Shown: positions 24,540 to 36,840, numbered from the stretch's first letter. The stretch: 64,000 nucleotides of DNA from Tetradesmus obliquus (GCA_030272155.1 CP126200.1:1054001-1118000), one strand, 5' to 3'. Translations and numbers: made by a program. The notes: a model not told the origin generated them from the sequence alone.

Positions 24540-25690
24540 GGGAAACCAGCAGCCTTGACACAAAGCGCTGACCTTCACTTTAGACAACCATAGATATGAC
24601 ATGCTGTTGATCTGACACATGTAGGATGTCGTCCAGGGCAAGAAAGGAACAGTTCCTTTGTTGCTTGCTGGCAGCAAGGTGCTGCTGCGGCCCTTACCAC
24701 CTAGAGCAAGCAGCGGAAGCTGTACAAACATTCTTTGCAGAACATGGTTTGATTCTATGCATAATAACCTACTCTTCCCAAGACTCCTGCAGCAATAGGC
24801 TACTCGCAGGAACACAGTGGCCCAGCAACCTCAGCCGGTGAGAAACATCGCACAGAGGTCTGTGCAACTGCTTCTAACGCGTCACCGAACCCGAGTTATG
24901 AAAAGGCGAAAGAACACGCGCTGCGGGTTTGCAGTGAGCACGATAGCACCCAATCGGACAGCACACACCGCAAGAGAGAGGCACTGGAGAGTGCGCGCAA
25001 ATCGCAGATTACTAGGTGTGAGCGGCCTGACAAGCTTGCTATGGCAGCTTGACAGCTGCAGCCAATGGTTGAGACATGCAGGATCGGGGTGAACCACAAA
25101 CTACTCAGGCCCTGAGGGGGGTGGGTGACGCAGGTGACACTACCCTCTACCCCCTCTCTTAAAAGAGGCGGTCTCTAAAAACTACCATATAGCTCAAACG
25201 TGGGCCAAAAGTTGCAGCAACTTCTGCTGCACAAGGAGCAACCACGGCTGCTGCATACGCAGCTCAGCGGCGGTCACCGCCGTCACCATTTCCCTAACAG
25301 AAATTTTCTTTACCTAAGCAAGTGTATCGATACACATTACGCTTAAATTTCAATCGCATATTCGTACAACTAAACAGGCTCGCCTGCTCTGTTCGGACAA
25401 ATAAACGGATAGAACGTGTGACAAAGAACCTAAACCACTTTTCAATGGCGCTGCTGACCAATACAGGCGTCGCTATCGACTAAATACACTTGTCGATTAC
25501 AGGTGTAATTACAGAAAATTGCTTAGGTTTAGGTATCGAAGTCTGGCGTAAGGGAAATCCCATGACGGTGACGCCAACACTCCAACCATTTAATGATTGC
25601 TTGAAGGTGCGCAGCTGTGCATTACCAGCGTCCTGCTGGATCCTGGCTTTGTGAAAAATCGTCCTTAGCAATAAGGTGGATTGCTTGAAG
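24540..25690. other. AT-richer, gene-poor stretch
   Basis: From about 25100 the sequence is visibly richer in A/T and lacks the CAG/CTG runs seen elsewhere. It includes a perfect 14-bp palindrome GTGTATCGATACAC (25322-25335) and two similar stretches ending GATTGCTTGAAGGT near 25596 and 25679. No gene or transposon family is recognised. Confidence 0.4.
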
Positions 25691-25740
25691 GTATGGATGT
25701 TGTCAGATGAATGCTACATCAACATGCCAAGCGATACACT

Positions 25741-25776
25741 AACGCATGCGCATGCGTTGGGCCGGCCCATATGGGC
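25741..25776. repeat. Cluster of three palindromes
   Basis: Three perfect palindromes within 36 bp: AACGCATGCGCATGCGTT (25741-25758), GGGCCGGCCC (25759-25768) and GCCCATATGGGC (25765-25776). The last contains the CATATG that starts a small open frame at 25771. Confidence 0.9.
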
Positions 25777-26052
25777 ACAGAAGAATTGAAAAAAGGCGTT
25801 TATAACTTGTTTAACAATCACATATGCGGTGCTTGTACCTGGAAGAATGAGGATGAGAACGGAGACTGTAACAATGTGCCTGACTGTGTCTCCAAGGTTC
25901 GTGGGTGCGCTGCATATCATGCACACGGGTTCGGCATGCACAGAACCACCATGATAAACAGGCTCATGAGCATGCATGCTGCAGTTGGGATCGGGTGTTT
26001 ACTATTGTACGAGGCTAGCAGCAGGAGCTGCTCGATCTCTGTCCTAGTCTGA
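25771..26052 (+). CDS. Small Cys-rich ORF, hypothetical
   Basis: An ATG at 25771 opens a 93-codon frame. The first roughly 55 residues are balanced, not low-complexity: a short acidic/basic start, then HICGACTW, GDCNN, PDCVSK and RGC, with Cys spacing that could bind metal or form disulfides. Codon and base use are less GC-rich than in neighbouring genes. A possible donor (CCAAG|GTTCGT) lies within it, so the last residues may not be translated. No family recognised; it could be chance or a remnant of foreign DNA. Confidence 0.3.
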   Translation: MGTEELKKGVYNLFNNHICGACTWKNEDENGDCNNVPDCVSKVRGCAAYHAHGFGMHRTTMINRLMSMHAAVGIGCLLLYEASSRSCSISVLV

Positions 26053-26276
26053 GTTCCCGCCTAACAGTTTCAAACGGGCTGGGGCGTTTGTTGGGTCCTG
26101 ATGCCGGCGGTATAGCGGGGCAGCTCTTGTGTCAAACAATCGATTCACTTATCTCGTTTAAATCGTTGCTCTGAGTCTTGACAGCTGCCTGATGCGCTGC
26201 ATACCGCGGCCTGCTGTTGGCCAGCTCGTCCTGCTGGCGGGATTGGAGCTGCACCGCCCGTAGCCAGCCCAAAAGC

Positions 26277-26764
26277 ATGGATATTTCTGTTTCCTGCGAA
26301 GCTAGAGCTTTCTTTATCGTCGATGCGCTGTCCGAGGGAGCCCTGGTGTGGGCACGTAAAGCTCTGCTGCACCTGGGCTCTACGCTTGCCTTGGCTGTGA
26401 AGCGGCCCCCACTGATCGGCATAGCTGTGCTGCAGCGCAAGGGACCCAAGAAGAGCACGCAGCTGCAGGCAAGGGGCAATATAACCAGCTACATGATGGG
26501 CTGCCCTGTCAGAGCAGCAGCAGCAGTCAGCAAGGCAACTGCCCTGCGTTCATGAACGCAATGATCGTTGCTTATGCGGGGCATGTCCTGAGTTCGACGA
26601 GATTAGAGCATGCTGCAGCGTGCAAGTTCGCTGAGCATGTCTGCAACCATTTGCAGACGTGCAGGGCTTGCAGCCTTTGCATTGAACAAGTGGTATCGTG
26701 TTGTGCTCTGTGCTTACTGCTTGGTGGATGTGCAGCGCTGCACTTTGCATGGTTGCCACCGCCA

Positions 26765-26801
<37 letters not shown>

Positions 26802-27477
26802 AGGTGCTGCTGAAGCCAGGGGCTTCCTTCCAGCTGCGTGAGTTCCATGCATGCATCGCGCGCGTGACAGCAGCGCCACCAAGCAACGCAGCAGATGGCA
26901 AGACACTAGGTGAGCTGTGGCAGCGGTACAAGGATCACCTGGTTCTGACCTAACACTGTTTGTCTGCCTGACCTAGCACTGGCTGTCTGCCTGATTCACC
27001 GGCCCGTGCTTGCCTTGCGCTGCAGCTTGGATAATGCTGCTGCTTGCCGCCTGCTCACATACTGGCAGCGCTGTGTGCACTTCATTCATAAACTCTGCAC
27101 GTGCAGAGTTATCGTGTGTTGGCTGGCACCCTGCTTTTGCACCCTCTGCTTTGCATCTAGGCTGCATGTTCAAGGCGTTTGATCTGCAACGTTTTTTTGC
27201 GGTGCAGTCAAGACGCTGCTGGGGCTGTTGCTGGGCCTGCCAGGGGCTGTCGCATGTGCATACTCTGCAATAGTGTCGACGGCTGTCACCTGAGCTTTGC
27301 TTCGTTTTCGCTGTGCTGATGCAGGCGGCGCAGTCAAGACGCTGCTAGAGTTCATGCTGGGCCTGCCTGGCGGGGCCGGCTGCACCAACCACTGCTTTAT
27401 CGTGTCAAGCAGCTTTGGGCCACACCCGGTGCTGCACAAGGTGGTGCAGGTGAGTGGTGGGGTGGCTTGTGTGCTGC

Positions 27478-27539
<62 letters not shown>

Positions 27540-28783
27540 TTGGCCCACGCCGGTGCTGCACAAGGTGGTGCAGGTGGGCTGCCATGCAGTGTTGCGTGCA
27601 ATTGACAATAACAGCAGCGCAGCAGCAGCCGCAGCAGCAGCAGCAGCAGCAAGCTCTTTGCGCAGAGCAGCACCTGCTGACAATGACAGTTCTACACAGC
27701 TGACGCAACACATGCACCTGCCGCTCCTCTGTAGCGGCTGCCTGGTCAACCCTGTCTGTATGTTCCTGCAAGTGCAGGTGTGCTGCAAGCAGCTGCATGC
27801 GTGCCTGCACCTCCTGCAGCTAGATGGCCCGGAGCTCGACACACCAGATGCTGCTGCTGCTGCTGCTGCTGACACCAGTGCACTGCAGCAGTGCATCGCT
27901 GCCTGTGCCCCAAATGCAACGTTTGACCAGTACAAAGCAGGTGGGCTGCTTGCAGGAAAGTGTGTGTCGCAGGGGCATGCAGCATCTCTGTGCTGGCAGG
28001 AGTGCATGTGATGCTATCGCCTGCAATTGCAGGGTGCTATGAGTCTGCAGCGGTTGCGGCAAGGGGTATGCCTTGCACTGCACAACTATGCATGCTTTGT
28101 GAGACCTACTGCAGCAGTAATCAGGCGTGAGTAACGCACGTGGGGGTGAGCAGCACGACGTCTTGCGTGTGAACGGGCACCTATCACTTGCGCCGCTTCT
28201 GCTTCTGCTGCTCCTGCAGACTGGCAGGCAGTGTAGCGAAATTTTCATCTTTGTTGAACTGCTGCTGCTGCTGTCCCTGCACCTGCAGACTGTGAGGCAG
28301 TAGCTGATCTGCTGTGCCAAACTTGGCTCAGGGAGCTACTGGCCAGCAGCAGCAGCAGCAGCAGCAAAAGCAGCAGTACACAGCCAGATCTCCTGCTGCA
28401 CCTAGGCGAGCAGCAGCAGCAGGTGCTGCGTTGCAACCTGCAGCAGCACATCCTGCAGCTAGATCCTTGGCTGCTGCCTGCTCACCTGTGCCCCTGCCAC
28501 AACCTACCCATGCACCCACCAAGCAGCAGCGCCGCCACCAGCAGCAGTCGTGCGGCCGCAACGGCAGGAGCAGCAACAGCAGCAACGTTGAGCGGCTCGG
28601 ATTTTGATGCTGCTACAGCTGCAGGGCTGCTGCTGCTGCCGGAGCAGGTGCCTTGGAGCTGCAGGGTGACTGGGCAGCCAGTGTTGCAGGATCTGGGCAG
28701 CTGCAAAACAGACACGAATGTGTTGCAGCTAGGCAGGCATACTCAGCTGCGAGCAGGACCCAGCAGCCATATTGCTAATCAGC

Positions 28784-28846
<63 letters not shown>

Positions 28847-29867
28847 TGCGCACTGGCTTTGCTGCTGCTGCTGCTGCTGCTGGTGGTGGTGGTGGCAAAG
28901 CATGTGGCAGCAGCAAGCTCGCTGCAGCGCTGGCGGTGCCAGCTGGGCAGCCGTGCGAGTTGGCAGTGAGGCATGTTGTGGGACTGCATGAGGTGGACAG
29001 CATGATGTTATACGGAATGCCCCTGATTGTTACGCCAGCAAACAACACAACAACATCAGGTGCTGCAGCAGGCGACCGCAGCAGCAGCAGCAGTGATGAC
29101 GCAAGCATGCTGATGCGTGCTGTGTGTCAGCTACTGCTAGAGCACAGCCAAGTGCTCCTGGTCTGCGGCAGCCACGACCTACACCGGCGCTGCTGCACGC
29201 CGCTGCTGCATTGGTACATGCTACAGCCGGCCGGCGACGACTGTAGCTTGCTGCTGCGGTGCTTGGCTAGCCGTGAGCAGCTGCTGCCCCCTAAGGGCTT
29301 TGCTGGAGTGATGCAGCAGCAGCAGCAGCAGCAAGGACAGGAAGATGAGGGGCTGGGTGAGCAGGTGGTGCTGCTTGATGCTGAGCAGTTAGAAGCAGTG
29401 AGGGGCAGCCTGACTGGACTGGGTTTGGGTGGCAGCAGCAGCAGCAGTGATGCTGGTGAAGGACAGATGCAGCTAACGGCAGCAAGAGCACCACTTGTGG
29501 CTGAAGCAAGGCCTCAGGTTGACATCAGTGATGCGTCAGCGACAGCAGTAGTAGCAACTGCATCGGATACAGGTAAAGCTGCAGCTGCAGCAGCAGCACA
29601 ACCTGAGCATCACCCGACAGCTGCGGCAGCTGGTCTGCTAGCAGTGCAAGGCGCAGATGAAGCAGCAGCGCCAGGTGCTGCCAGCAGCAGCATTAGCAGG
29701 CCGCTGTCGCTGCTGCTGTCGTGTGGGCTGCATGAGTGGGTTGCTGCTGTGGTGGACAGCAGTGCAGGCACATACACAGCACCAGCAGCACCCCTGCCAT
29801 CAGCTGCACAAGGAGCACCCTTTTCAGCACCCTTTGGCACACATCACCACCAGCAGCAGCAGCACCA

Positions 29868-29919
<52 letters not shown>

Positions 29920-30126
29920 GGCATAGATCAGGGGCCCATTGCTGGCAATGGAGTGTACACGAGTGCCCAGGACGCACTGCCTGCTGCTGCTCCAGAGGTG
30001 CAGGGCAGGGGCAGCAGCAGGAGGAGGCCCTCTGGTCAGGCTGCTGCTGCTGCAGGGGGCGCTGCACCAGGTACAAGGGCAGGTGGTAGAGCTGCATTGA
30101 GGCTCAGCAACAGCAAGGGTCGCTGA
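26277..30126 (+). CDS. M1AP-like (meiosis 1 arrest protein) homologue
   Basis: Exons: 26277-26468, 26804-26909, 27325-27449, 27778-27940 and 28289-30126, 2,424 nt, 807 residues, phases consistent. From memory of human M1AP, collinear similarities are: FFIVDALSEGALVWARKALL with the N-terminal von Willebrand-A-like strand and helix; CFIVSSSFGPHPVLHKVVQ with LEITILTSQPGKEVVKQLEE; QTWLRELL, then QVLRCNLQQHILQLDPWLLP with KAWLHNS, then LKCDLQERLLCPSLL; MLYGMPLIVTPAN with LTYGLPFILRPTS; and LLLRCLASREQLLPP with LLVKAVATRELMLPS. In animals M1AP acts with SHOC1, SPO16 and TEX11 in meiotic crossover formation. The C-terminal third is poly-Gln/Ala/Ser. Intron 1 seems to use a GC donor (CAG|GCAAGG). Homology is inferred from remembered sequence and needs a profile search. 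Confidence 0.7.
27205..27255 (+). repeat. Echo of M1AP-like exon 3 acceptor edge
   Basis: Copy of the start of exon 3 (GGTGCAGTCAAGACGCTGCT) about 120 bp upstream of the real acceptor at 27324, with a TGCGGTGCAG acceptor-like end. Confidence 0.85.
27479..27580 (+). repeat. (CAG)n tract followed by echo of exon 3 donor
   Basis: About twenty CAG units (27479-27538) inside intron 3, then a copy (about 27540-27580) of the exon 3 end (PVLHKVVQ codons) with an intact GTGCAG|GTGGGC donor. Confidence 0.9.
28205..28240 (+). repeat. Echo of M1AP-like exon 5 acceptor edge
   Basis: CTCCTGCAGACTGGCAGGCA resembles the real exon 5 boundary CACCTGCAG|ACTGTGAGGCA, about 75 bp downstream. Confidence 0.7.
28786..28846 (+). 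repeat. (CAG)n tract encoding poly-Gln
   Basis: About twenty uninterrupted CAG codons within exon 5 of the M1AP-like gene. A second poly-Gln run lies at about 29871-29915. Confidence 0.95.
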
Positions 30127-31192
30127 CGAGCCTGCACTGCAACTTGGGGGCTTACTTGCGGCTGTGTGTCTGGGTTCAACAGAGACCTTTGCTTGCTAAC
30201 TGTGCACGCATGCGCTGAAGTTCACTTTGGGGCTTTGGCCAACGGGTGATGTGATCCCTCAAATATCCAAGAGAATGTGAAATGGCGTTGGGCTACCAAG
30301 CTTTCAACGGGTTGCATGCAACGTGTTTGAGTAGCCAGGCACGCATGTGCAGCTGCCCGTGAGGCATTTGGCATACTGTATGGTTTCAGCACACTATGGT
30401 TGTTCCAAGCCAAGTAGGCTTGTTAAAAGGCTTCAATAGATACTTCTGTCAAGTGGGATTACATTTGGCAGGCTAGCAAGCGCTTCTTGTCGAGTTTTAC
30501 ACGCTGCAGCTTTATAAAGGACTGCATGGAAGACAGTACATTCTGCAACAGCTTGCCTTTGGGCCTGACAACATAGCTGCCAATACCAAGAACCTTGTTA
30601 CAACACCCATGATCAGAAAGGCCGATGGATGGAGTCGATATGCTTGCTGATGCTGCCACCGCAGAATGCTCAGCACACGCGTGCACGCCATCTGCCCACG
30701 GCAAGCTGGTCCGACTGTACACCGACCATCATGATGGCAGCTGACTCAGCTGCGCCAATCGCATCATCCGCTTGCAGTAATTGCCAAAAATTGCAACCCC
30801 CTGAGGCCAAGCAGGCGGCCTACAGCTGAAAACAAGGAGCCGCCGCTCAATCAAGCAATATGACGCTTTGTTCAAACTGCTACAGTGTGTCATGGACCCT
30901 CCACGCACCAGCGTGGGCCGGCAGCCAAAGTGCGCTGTAAAAGTGTGCACAGCACAACTCGCTGAGCTTGTGCATTATGCAATACTGGGTGCCTCTGCCG
31001 TCATAACGCGGCACATTAATCCACGACAAGCTCGCCGCTTCTTCTGCATACCGTGTGTCCGTGTGAACACACCAACATCTTGCTCACACCGCTTCACATC
31101 TGCCCAGGCCCTCAATCAGCATTTGCCGCAGATTCCCTTCTCTGCCAGTGCGTGTTTTGCCAGCTTGCATGCATGTCTTGTGTGCTGCTGCC
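30127..31192. other. Convergent intergenic region
   Basis: 3' flanks of the M1AP-like gene (plus) and the PsbP-domain gene (minus). Open frames here show no motif; nothing else recognised. Confidence 0.45.
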
Positions 31193-33161
31193 TCACAGCA
31201 GCTTGAAGGTGTCCACAATGTGCTGAAGGTCGTTGGCAGCTGCCCCATACAGCTGCAGCAACAGCAACAGCAGCAGCAGCGGCAGCAGCAACAGCGGCAG
31301 CAACAGCAGCAGCGGCAGCAGCGGCAGCGGCGGCGGCATCACATTAACCACCCCACACAGAAGAGTGCTGTGACGTGCAAGCAAACATATGCACATAAGG
31401 AGGCATGCAAAAGAAAAAAGGGAGCCTGCTACAGACAGCCACTGCTCACAACAGAGTTCAGGAGCTGCTGCTGACCATTGCGCCACAGCGAGTGCTGCGG
31501 GACCTTGACCAGCAGCAGCATCTGAACTCTGTGTCAGTGCAGGCATCTGGCATTTGATGCAGCCAGCATCATACAGTGCATTGGATAAGTTTGAATCCTT
31601 GGTTGTGCACTTGGCTGGTGACGACAGCGCACTCGCTCTGCGCATGCTGCGCACAAAGCCCGCACTCTGCTACAATCCGAAACAAGCAGCTGGTGTAGAT
31701 ATCTCACAGCTGGCACCATGCAGTGCACTGCAGAGCATCTGACACTGGATGTTTAACATACTAGTTTTGCACTCAGGCTGCCCAGGCTGCACAAACAAAG
31801 CACTCTGCTCCACCCAACATAAGCCGCAACGACATGTTGTTGCAGCTAGCACAAAACAGTGCATTGCACAGCAGCAATTGCTTGATGTAGCTATCTAGTG
31901 CTTTGCACTCACCCTGCTTGGGCTGCGCACGAAGAGCGCGAAGACCTTGCCATCCTTGACGGCAATGCTGGACAGGTACACATACGCCTGGAAGCAGCAG
32001 CAGCAGCAGCAGCAACATCAGCAGCGACAGTAATGGCTGAGGGACTTGCATACACAACCGCCGCTTCCCTGGCACTGCATGAGCAGCACGCTGTTGAGAC
32101 TGCGCCTTTCACGGGAAAGCAAACAATATAACCAGCCACCGCAGCTGGCCAGATCTAGCACCAGCACCTCATCACTATGTCACATTGTCATGTTGTGATT
32201 GTGGGTGTTATGTCACATGTCATATGACAATGACAGCTCACCGGCGAGTCGATCTTGTAGTTGAAGAACTTGATGCCCTCCTTCTCCGACTCGCTCTTCT
32301 CTGTGTTGGTAGCGTCACTCAGCGCATCCTGGCGGCAGATGTTAATGACAATAACAACATGATTAGTAACACGTAACAACACAAAGGTGTTAGGAAAGGA
32401 GATGGTGGCTGCGCCAGACCAGATGACGGTGGTGCAGCGCTGTGGATTGCAGCTATGTCTTGTCAGTGCTCATGGTGCAGCAGCCTGCTGGACAGATAAA
32501 TTGCATGGCATCAAGTGTACAAACGCCTCGTTCTTACAAGTGTATTTCTTTGATACAAAGTTATGTACCCTCTGTCAAAACTGTTACAACTATATGAGCA
32601 CCTGCAGGTCGTAGTCTGCTCCTGCAAAGCTGGCGAAGGTGGATTCTGTGTCGGTGAGCTGGAAGCGCGCATTGTCCTCGCCAGCACGAGTCAGCGTGAT
32701 CACAAACGCACGCTGGTCTGCAGCAGCATCAGCAGCAGCAGCATCAGCAGCAGCAGCATCAGCATCAGCAGCAGCACGCGACGCAGCGCAGAAGTAAGGG
32801 TACGTAGGTACAATGAGGAGGTGGTCATGCAGTCAGAGACGAACCCTGTGCTGCACTGCCTGACTGGTTTACTGCTCGCTGTGGGCGGACACACACGGCC
32901 GCTGCCCAGCACACAGAAAATCGCAACTGCACGTCGCAGCGGTGTTGAGACTGTGCCTTAGCGTGCTGCTGCTGCTGCTGCTGCCAGCCCAGGCTGGGAA
33001 GCTGGCAGGCAGCTGCGGCTGCTGCATCCACATCATAGTCGAGCTGGCTGAACCTGCAACGCCGCAGGTGCTGGCTGCTGCGGCTGTGTCACACCTTTGC
33101 TGCGGGGGTTGACCACGCGCCCATCAATGCCCTGCGTGCCCTTCTCAACCTGCTCCGCAAG

Positions 33162-33245
<84 letters not shown>

Positions 33246-34655
33246 GACGCATCCATCCTCCTTATGCAGATGATGGCAGTTCCAGGGATTGCGCGGCCCA
33301 GCAGCTAGCCAGGCACATGAATTTTTACAACGTCTGTACGGATTGCGCGGCATTGCTGCGTACGGGCTATCTGCGCAACCAACCGGCCAGCCAACTGCTG
33401 TACACTGGTGTGCTGCTATGCTTCTTAGCTAGCCCAGGCATCAGGCCCCACCCACCTTGGAGGGCACCTCCTGCTTCCAGCCTGCGGGGTACTCAAAGGT
33501 GTACCTGCGGGAGCGCAGCAGGAGCAGCAGCAGCAGGTGTGAAAATCATCCGGGCAGGACACAGCTTGTCTGCTGCAGAACTGCAACAGGCCCCGCACAA
33601 CATTCCCAGCTGTGCAATGGTGCTGCTGCATGTTGCTGCTGCTGCAGTGCTGGCGTAGAAGGGCAGCATATTCTGAGGGAGCTAGTGTGGTCCAGCGCAT
33701 GCGCTTGTTGCTGCTGCGTGTTGCTGCTGCTGCTGCAGACCTGGCGCGGCAGGGGCAGAGGCAGCTGGTGTGCTGCTCACTTTGGGCTCTCGTTGCGCTG
33801 AGTACTGGCATAGCAGGCAAGGCAGCTGATGTCATGCTGACTGTGATGCCGACTTTGCTGCCGCTGCAGTACTGGCACCAGCAGGACAGGCAGCTGGTAT
33901 GGTGCTCACTTTGGGCTCTCGTTGGCATTGCCTCCATAGCCTCCATAGCTGGTGGGTGGCGAAGCCATGCCAAAGAACTTGTTATACTCTGTGGGCAGCA
34001 GTACCATTCGATGCAAACACGGCAGACTAAGATGCAGCACGCTTGCTAGGGATGACCCTTCACATGTGAACAAGCAGGTGCCTTGTTGCGGCTCGTGCGC
34101 AGCAGAAATGTAACAAGCTGCTGAATAGGCAGATGCAAGCTGAGCTACAAGTGGACTAGAGGCTACAGCCCGCAGTGCTGCTACTGCAGTTGCTGCTGAT
34201 GCTGCTGCTGATGCAGGGGAAACTGCTGGCGCTGCAGGAGGCTGGTGAACATTGACTACAAATCAGAAGAATAATACATTGCACAGCAACGTCGGAAAGC
34301 GCTGTGTAACAAGCTCGTTGCTGCTGCTCTGAGCTGGACACACTGCTACAGCACAGCACACTGCTCAACCACGCTGTCAAGCAACATAGCAGATCCCGCA
34401 GCAAACTTGACTCCGATACCAACCTGCATCAGCCTGTGCTGACTGCTGCATCAGCAGGGGCAGAGCGATGCTTGCCAGCAGTGCTTCCCTGCGGGCCATG
34501 GTCACTCCGGCTTCTGCATCGCTAGGCTTGCACGCATTGGCAACAACATGGCAGCGAGAAGCAGCACGAACGCTAGGGCGAATGCTGCTGAAGCAGCGAG
34601 CCTTGCTGGCTGCCTTGCATGGTGCCGAGCTGGCTGTGCGTGTGGAGAGTGCCAT
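31193..34655 (-). CDS. PsbP-domain thylakoid lumen protein
   Basis: Exons: 34424-34655, 33910-33988, 33456-33504, 33095-33149, 32602-32717, 32242-32328, 31913-31987 and 31193-31252, 753 nt, 250 residues, all phases consistent. Residues 1 to about 50 are Ser/Arg/Ala-rich (chloroplast transit). Then MARREALLASIALPLL ending SAQADA is a twin-arginine-type thylakoid signal, implying Tat import to the lumen. The mature part shows PsbP landmarks: YTFEYPAGWK, RAFVITLTRAG, FFNYKIDSPAYVYLSSIAVKDGKVFALFVRSPS and the C-terminal helix LQHIVDTFKLL. PsbP-domain (PPD/PPL) proteins assist photosystem or NDH assembly; which subfamily this is cannot be decided here. Intron 3, ahead of exon 4, holds a CTG tract of about 26 units in sense orientation. 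Confidence 0.88.
33166..33244. repeat. (CAG)n/(CTG)n tract at a 3' splice site
   Basis: About 26 units, reading CTG in the sense of the PsbP-domain gene, ending about 17 nt before the exon 4 acceptor (33150). It may act as the pyrimidine-rich stretch of that acceptor. Confidence 0.95.
33765..33812 (-). repeat. Echo of PsbP-domain gene exon 2 donor edge
   Basis: CTCACTTTGGGCTCTCGTTG recurs (about 33778 and 33905); on the minus strand this is the exon 2 end NESPK with its AA|GTGAGC donor. The unit is about 125 bp. Confidence 0.85.
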
Positions 34656-36580
34656 GGTGAAAAGTTTCGGCAAAGCAGCGTAATCAAAGGCCGGCTAAAT
34701 CTCAGTATGTGCACGCTGTCTTGCAGTCTGATCTAGCACGAAACGCTTTGTGCACGGGAAGTATCTAGTCAAAGCCCTGAACAGTACCACAGTTTGACTG
34801 ACGCCTGATCCGCTGCCAAGCTCCAGCTCAACCGCTGAACCGCATATTGGATTCGAGGTCAAATAATTACTACCATGTCTTGTAGTTCAGCAGCGAGCGC
34901 ACCATAGACAGGCTGCCTGCAAGACAAATTGAAGACAAGTCAATCGCTGTGCTGGCAGCAAGCGCCACGAGCGCCACAAGGCTTGCAGGAACCACGATAC
35001 ACTGCGCTGGCAGCCTTAGACAACATCAGGCTTGGCAGTACAGTAGCACCAAACCAGCGTGCACATGTCCAGTCGGAATACCTGAGCACACCAGGTGCTG
35101 TCAGCACCAGCATGGTGCCACAGACAACCCAACACACAATCCTGCCTCACAGTGCTGTCTCAGCCTTATTATGATGGGAAGCTCTGAAAATGTCCTGCAA
35201 CTGCACAGCCGCGTCACATGCCAACCAAATCACCACAACTTCAGCACATGCAAGACCTTCCCCAGCATGCATGACGACAACACAAGCTGGGCAATGTGTG
35301 CAGCGAAAGCAACTCATGCGAGCAGCACACCTGAATCTGCACGTCTTGCACCTGAACACGGCCCTTGAAGCAGCAGCGACAACTTGCCACAGTGATGCAG
35401 CTTAACGAGCCATCAGAGCCTACAGTGCAGCCTCCTGTTATATTGCATCCTGAAGCTTTGACATTATCATAGAAGCACACACCTACACAATCAGCAATAA
35501 AACCAGCACAGCACCCTTCTATTTGTCATGAGCGCCAAATCAGAACCTTGCATGGCACATCATGCGCCAGCAACCAACTGTCGTGCTGCCTGCCTGTGCA
35601 GCGCAGCAGCCACAAACACCCTGCCTCAACTAGCTGATCAGACCACTACTAGTATACTGTAATTTGCCCCAAGGACTCCTTGAGTAGGCTACTCAACTTG
35701 ATACTCTCCGACCAGCAAAGGACGCCCAAGATCTCCAAAGCATGCGTTGCGAGCTGCGCTTGGTTGCAACACACGTCAATGGCACAAAGCCTGCTGGCTG
35801 ATGCGTCACGGCAAGAAGCTCAAGCATGACCAGGGCCCTGCACATCAACCATGCTATCATTTGGCTTGGTTGGTAACCTGGTGACCACAACAATATTGCT
35901 ATCTATATAATTATATTGCGTAACCAGCTTCAGAAAAGCAGTGAAATGCCCTATATTAAGTGACCGCAGCGCGCCACAAGTGGCACTAGATATACTACTG
36001 GGTGACCTCCGCATAAACCCACAACACTTGACCGACTGCTGGATTAGCTGCTGCAGAGCCAGCAAGTTTGCTTGCAGCAGCCGGCAAATTTGCTTGCAGC
36101 AGCCGAAACCAGATATCACACAGGCTTGAGCCCTGCACGCACGCACGTGCATAGGGAAGAAGCGGCATCCATTCACTGTAATAGGTGCACCTGACACTGA
36201 GCTATTCGCTGGTGAATCACCCTAACATCTGGAACCTTAGCCTAGAGCCTAGCCTCACCATCTGCAACACACACCTAACCAACCCAACCAACCTCACCAC
36301 AATAGCTGTCAAAGCTGCATGCCCAGCTGCCCTTTGGGTATCAATAGTTTCAACAGTATCCAGTGGCAGTGCAGCTTCACACGCCCTGACGCCACAGCAA
36401 CACACACGTCAACTAAACACAGCAACCATCTGCCAGTGCCGACAGGCTGAAAGCCAGCCAACCAAGTGGCAGACATCTACGAAGTGACCACGGCAACGCT
36501 GCAGCAGCACTGTCTGCCGCCTCATCACCTGCATGCTCATCAACAATCCACACCTCAAGCAGTAGTCCTTCACGTGGCAG
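34656..36580. other. Region with unresolved minus-strand exons
   Basis: Upstream of the PsbP-domain gene and 3' of the kinase gene. A plausible terminal exon at 34870-34916 (minus, after TTGCAG, ending LLNYKTW-stop) joins in frame to a hydrophobic segment at about 34995-35150 (VVCGTMLVLTAPGVLRY, then FGATVLPSLMLSKAASAVYR). Cys-rich text lies at 35360-35480. This may be a small membrane protein, but its start, family and upstream exons are not identified. Confidence 0.35.
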
Positions 36581-36589
36581 CACCAACAG

Positions 36590-36840
36590 GCAAACCTGCA
36601 CCAGGCCCTTCCAGGCCCCTCCAACTGTAGGCCTGCCAGCATCTCTTGCCAGATATCATGTGGCCTAAGTAGCAGAGCCAGCAGGCAAACCTGCACCACG
36701 CCCTTCAGATCTAGGCCTGCCAGCAGCTGCTGCCCGATATGATGTGACCTCATACGGCTTATGTGGCAGCGCCAGCAGGCACCCCCGCACCCAGCTCCTC
36801 AAGACCCAGGCCTGCCAGCATGACCTTGCCAGACATCTCA
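36590..36840 (-). repeat. Echoes of the kinase-gene terminal exon
   Basis: Three copies (about 36590-36655, 36680-36740, 36770-36840) of the last coding segment of the kinase gene (GKVMLAGLGFEELGAG codons) lie downstream of its stop at 36864, increasingly diverged with distance. Confidence 0.85.

Noticed and set aside
31440-31560. Candidate extra exon of the PsbP-domain gene on the minus strand (reading VKVPQHSLWRNG)
   Set aside because: The exons on either side join directly in phase and give an uninterrupted PsbP C-terminus; this segment ends in a stop and is left as intron.
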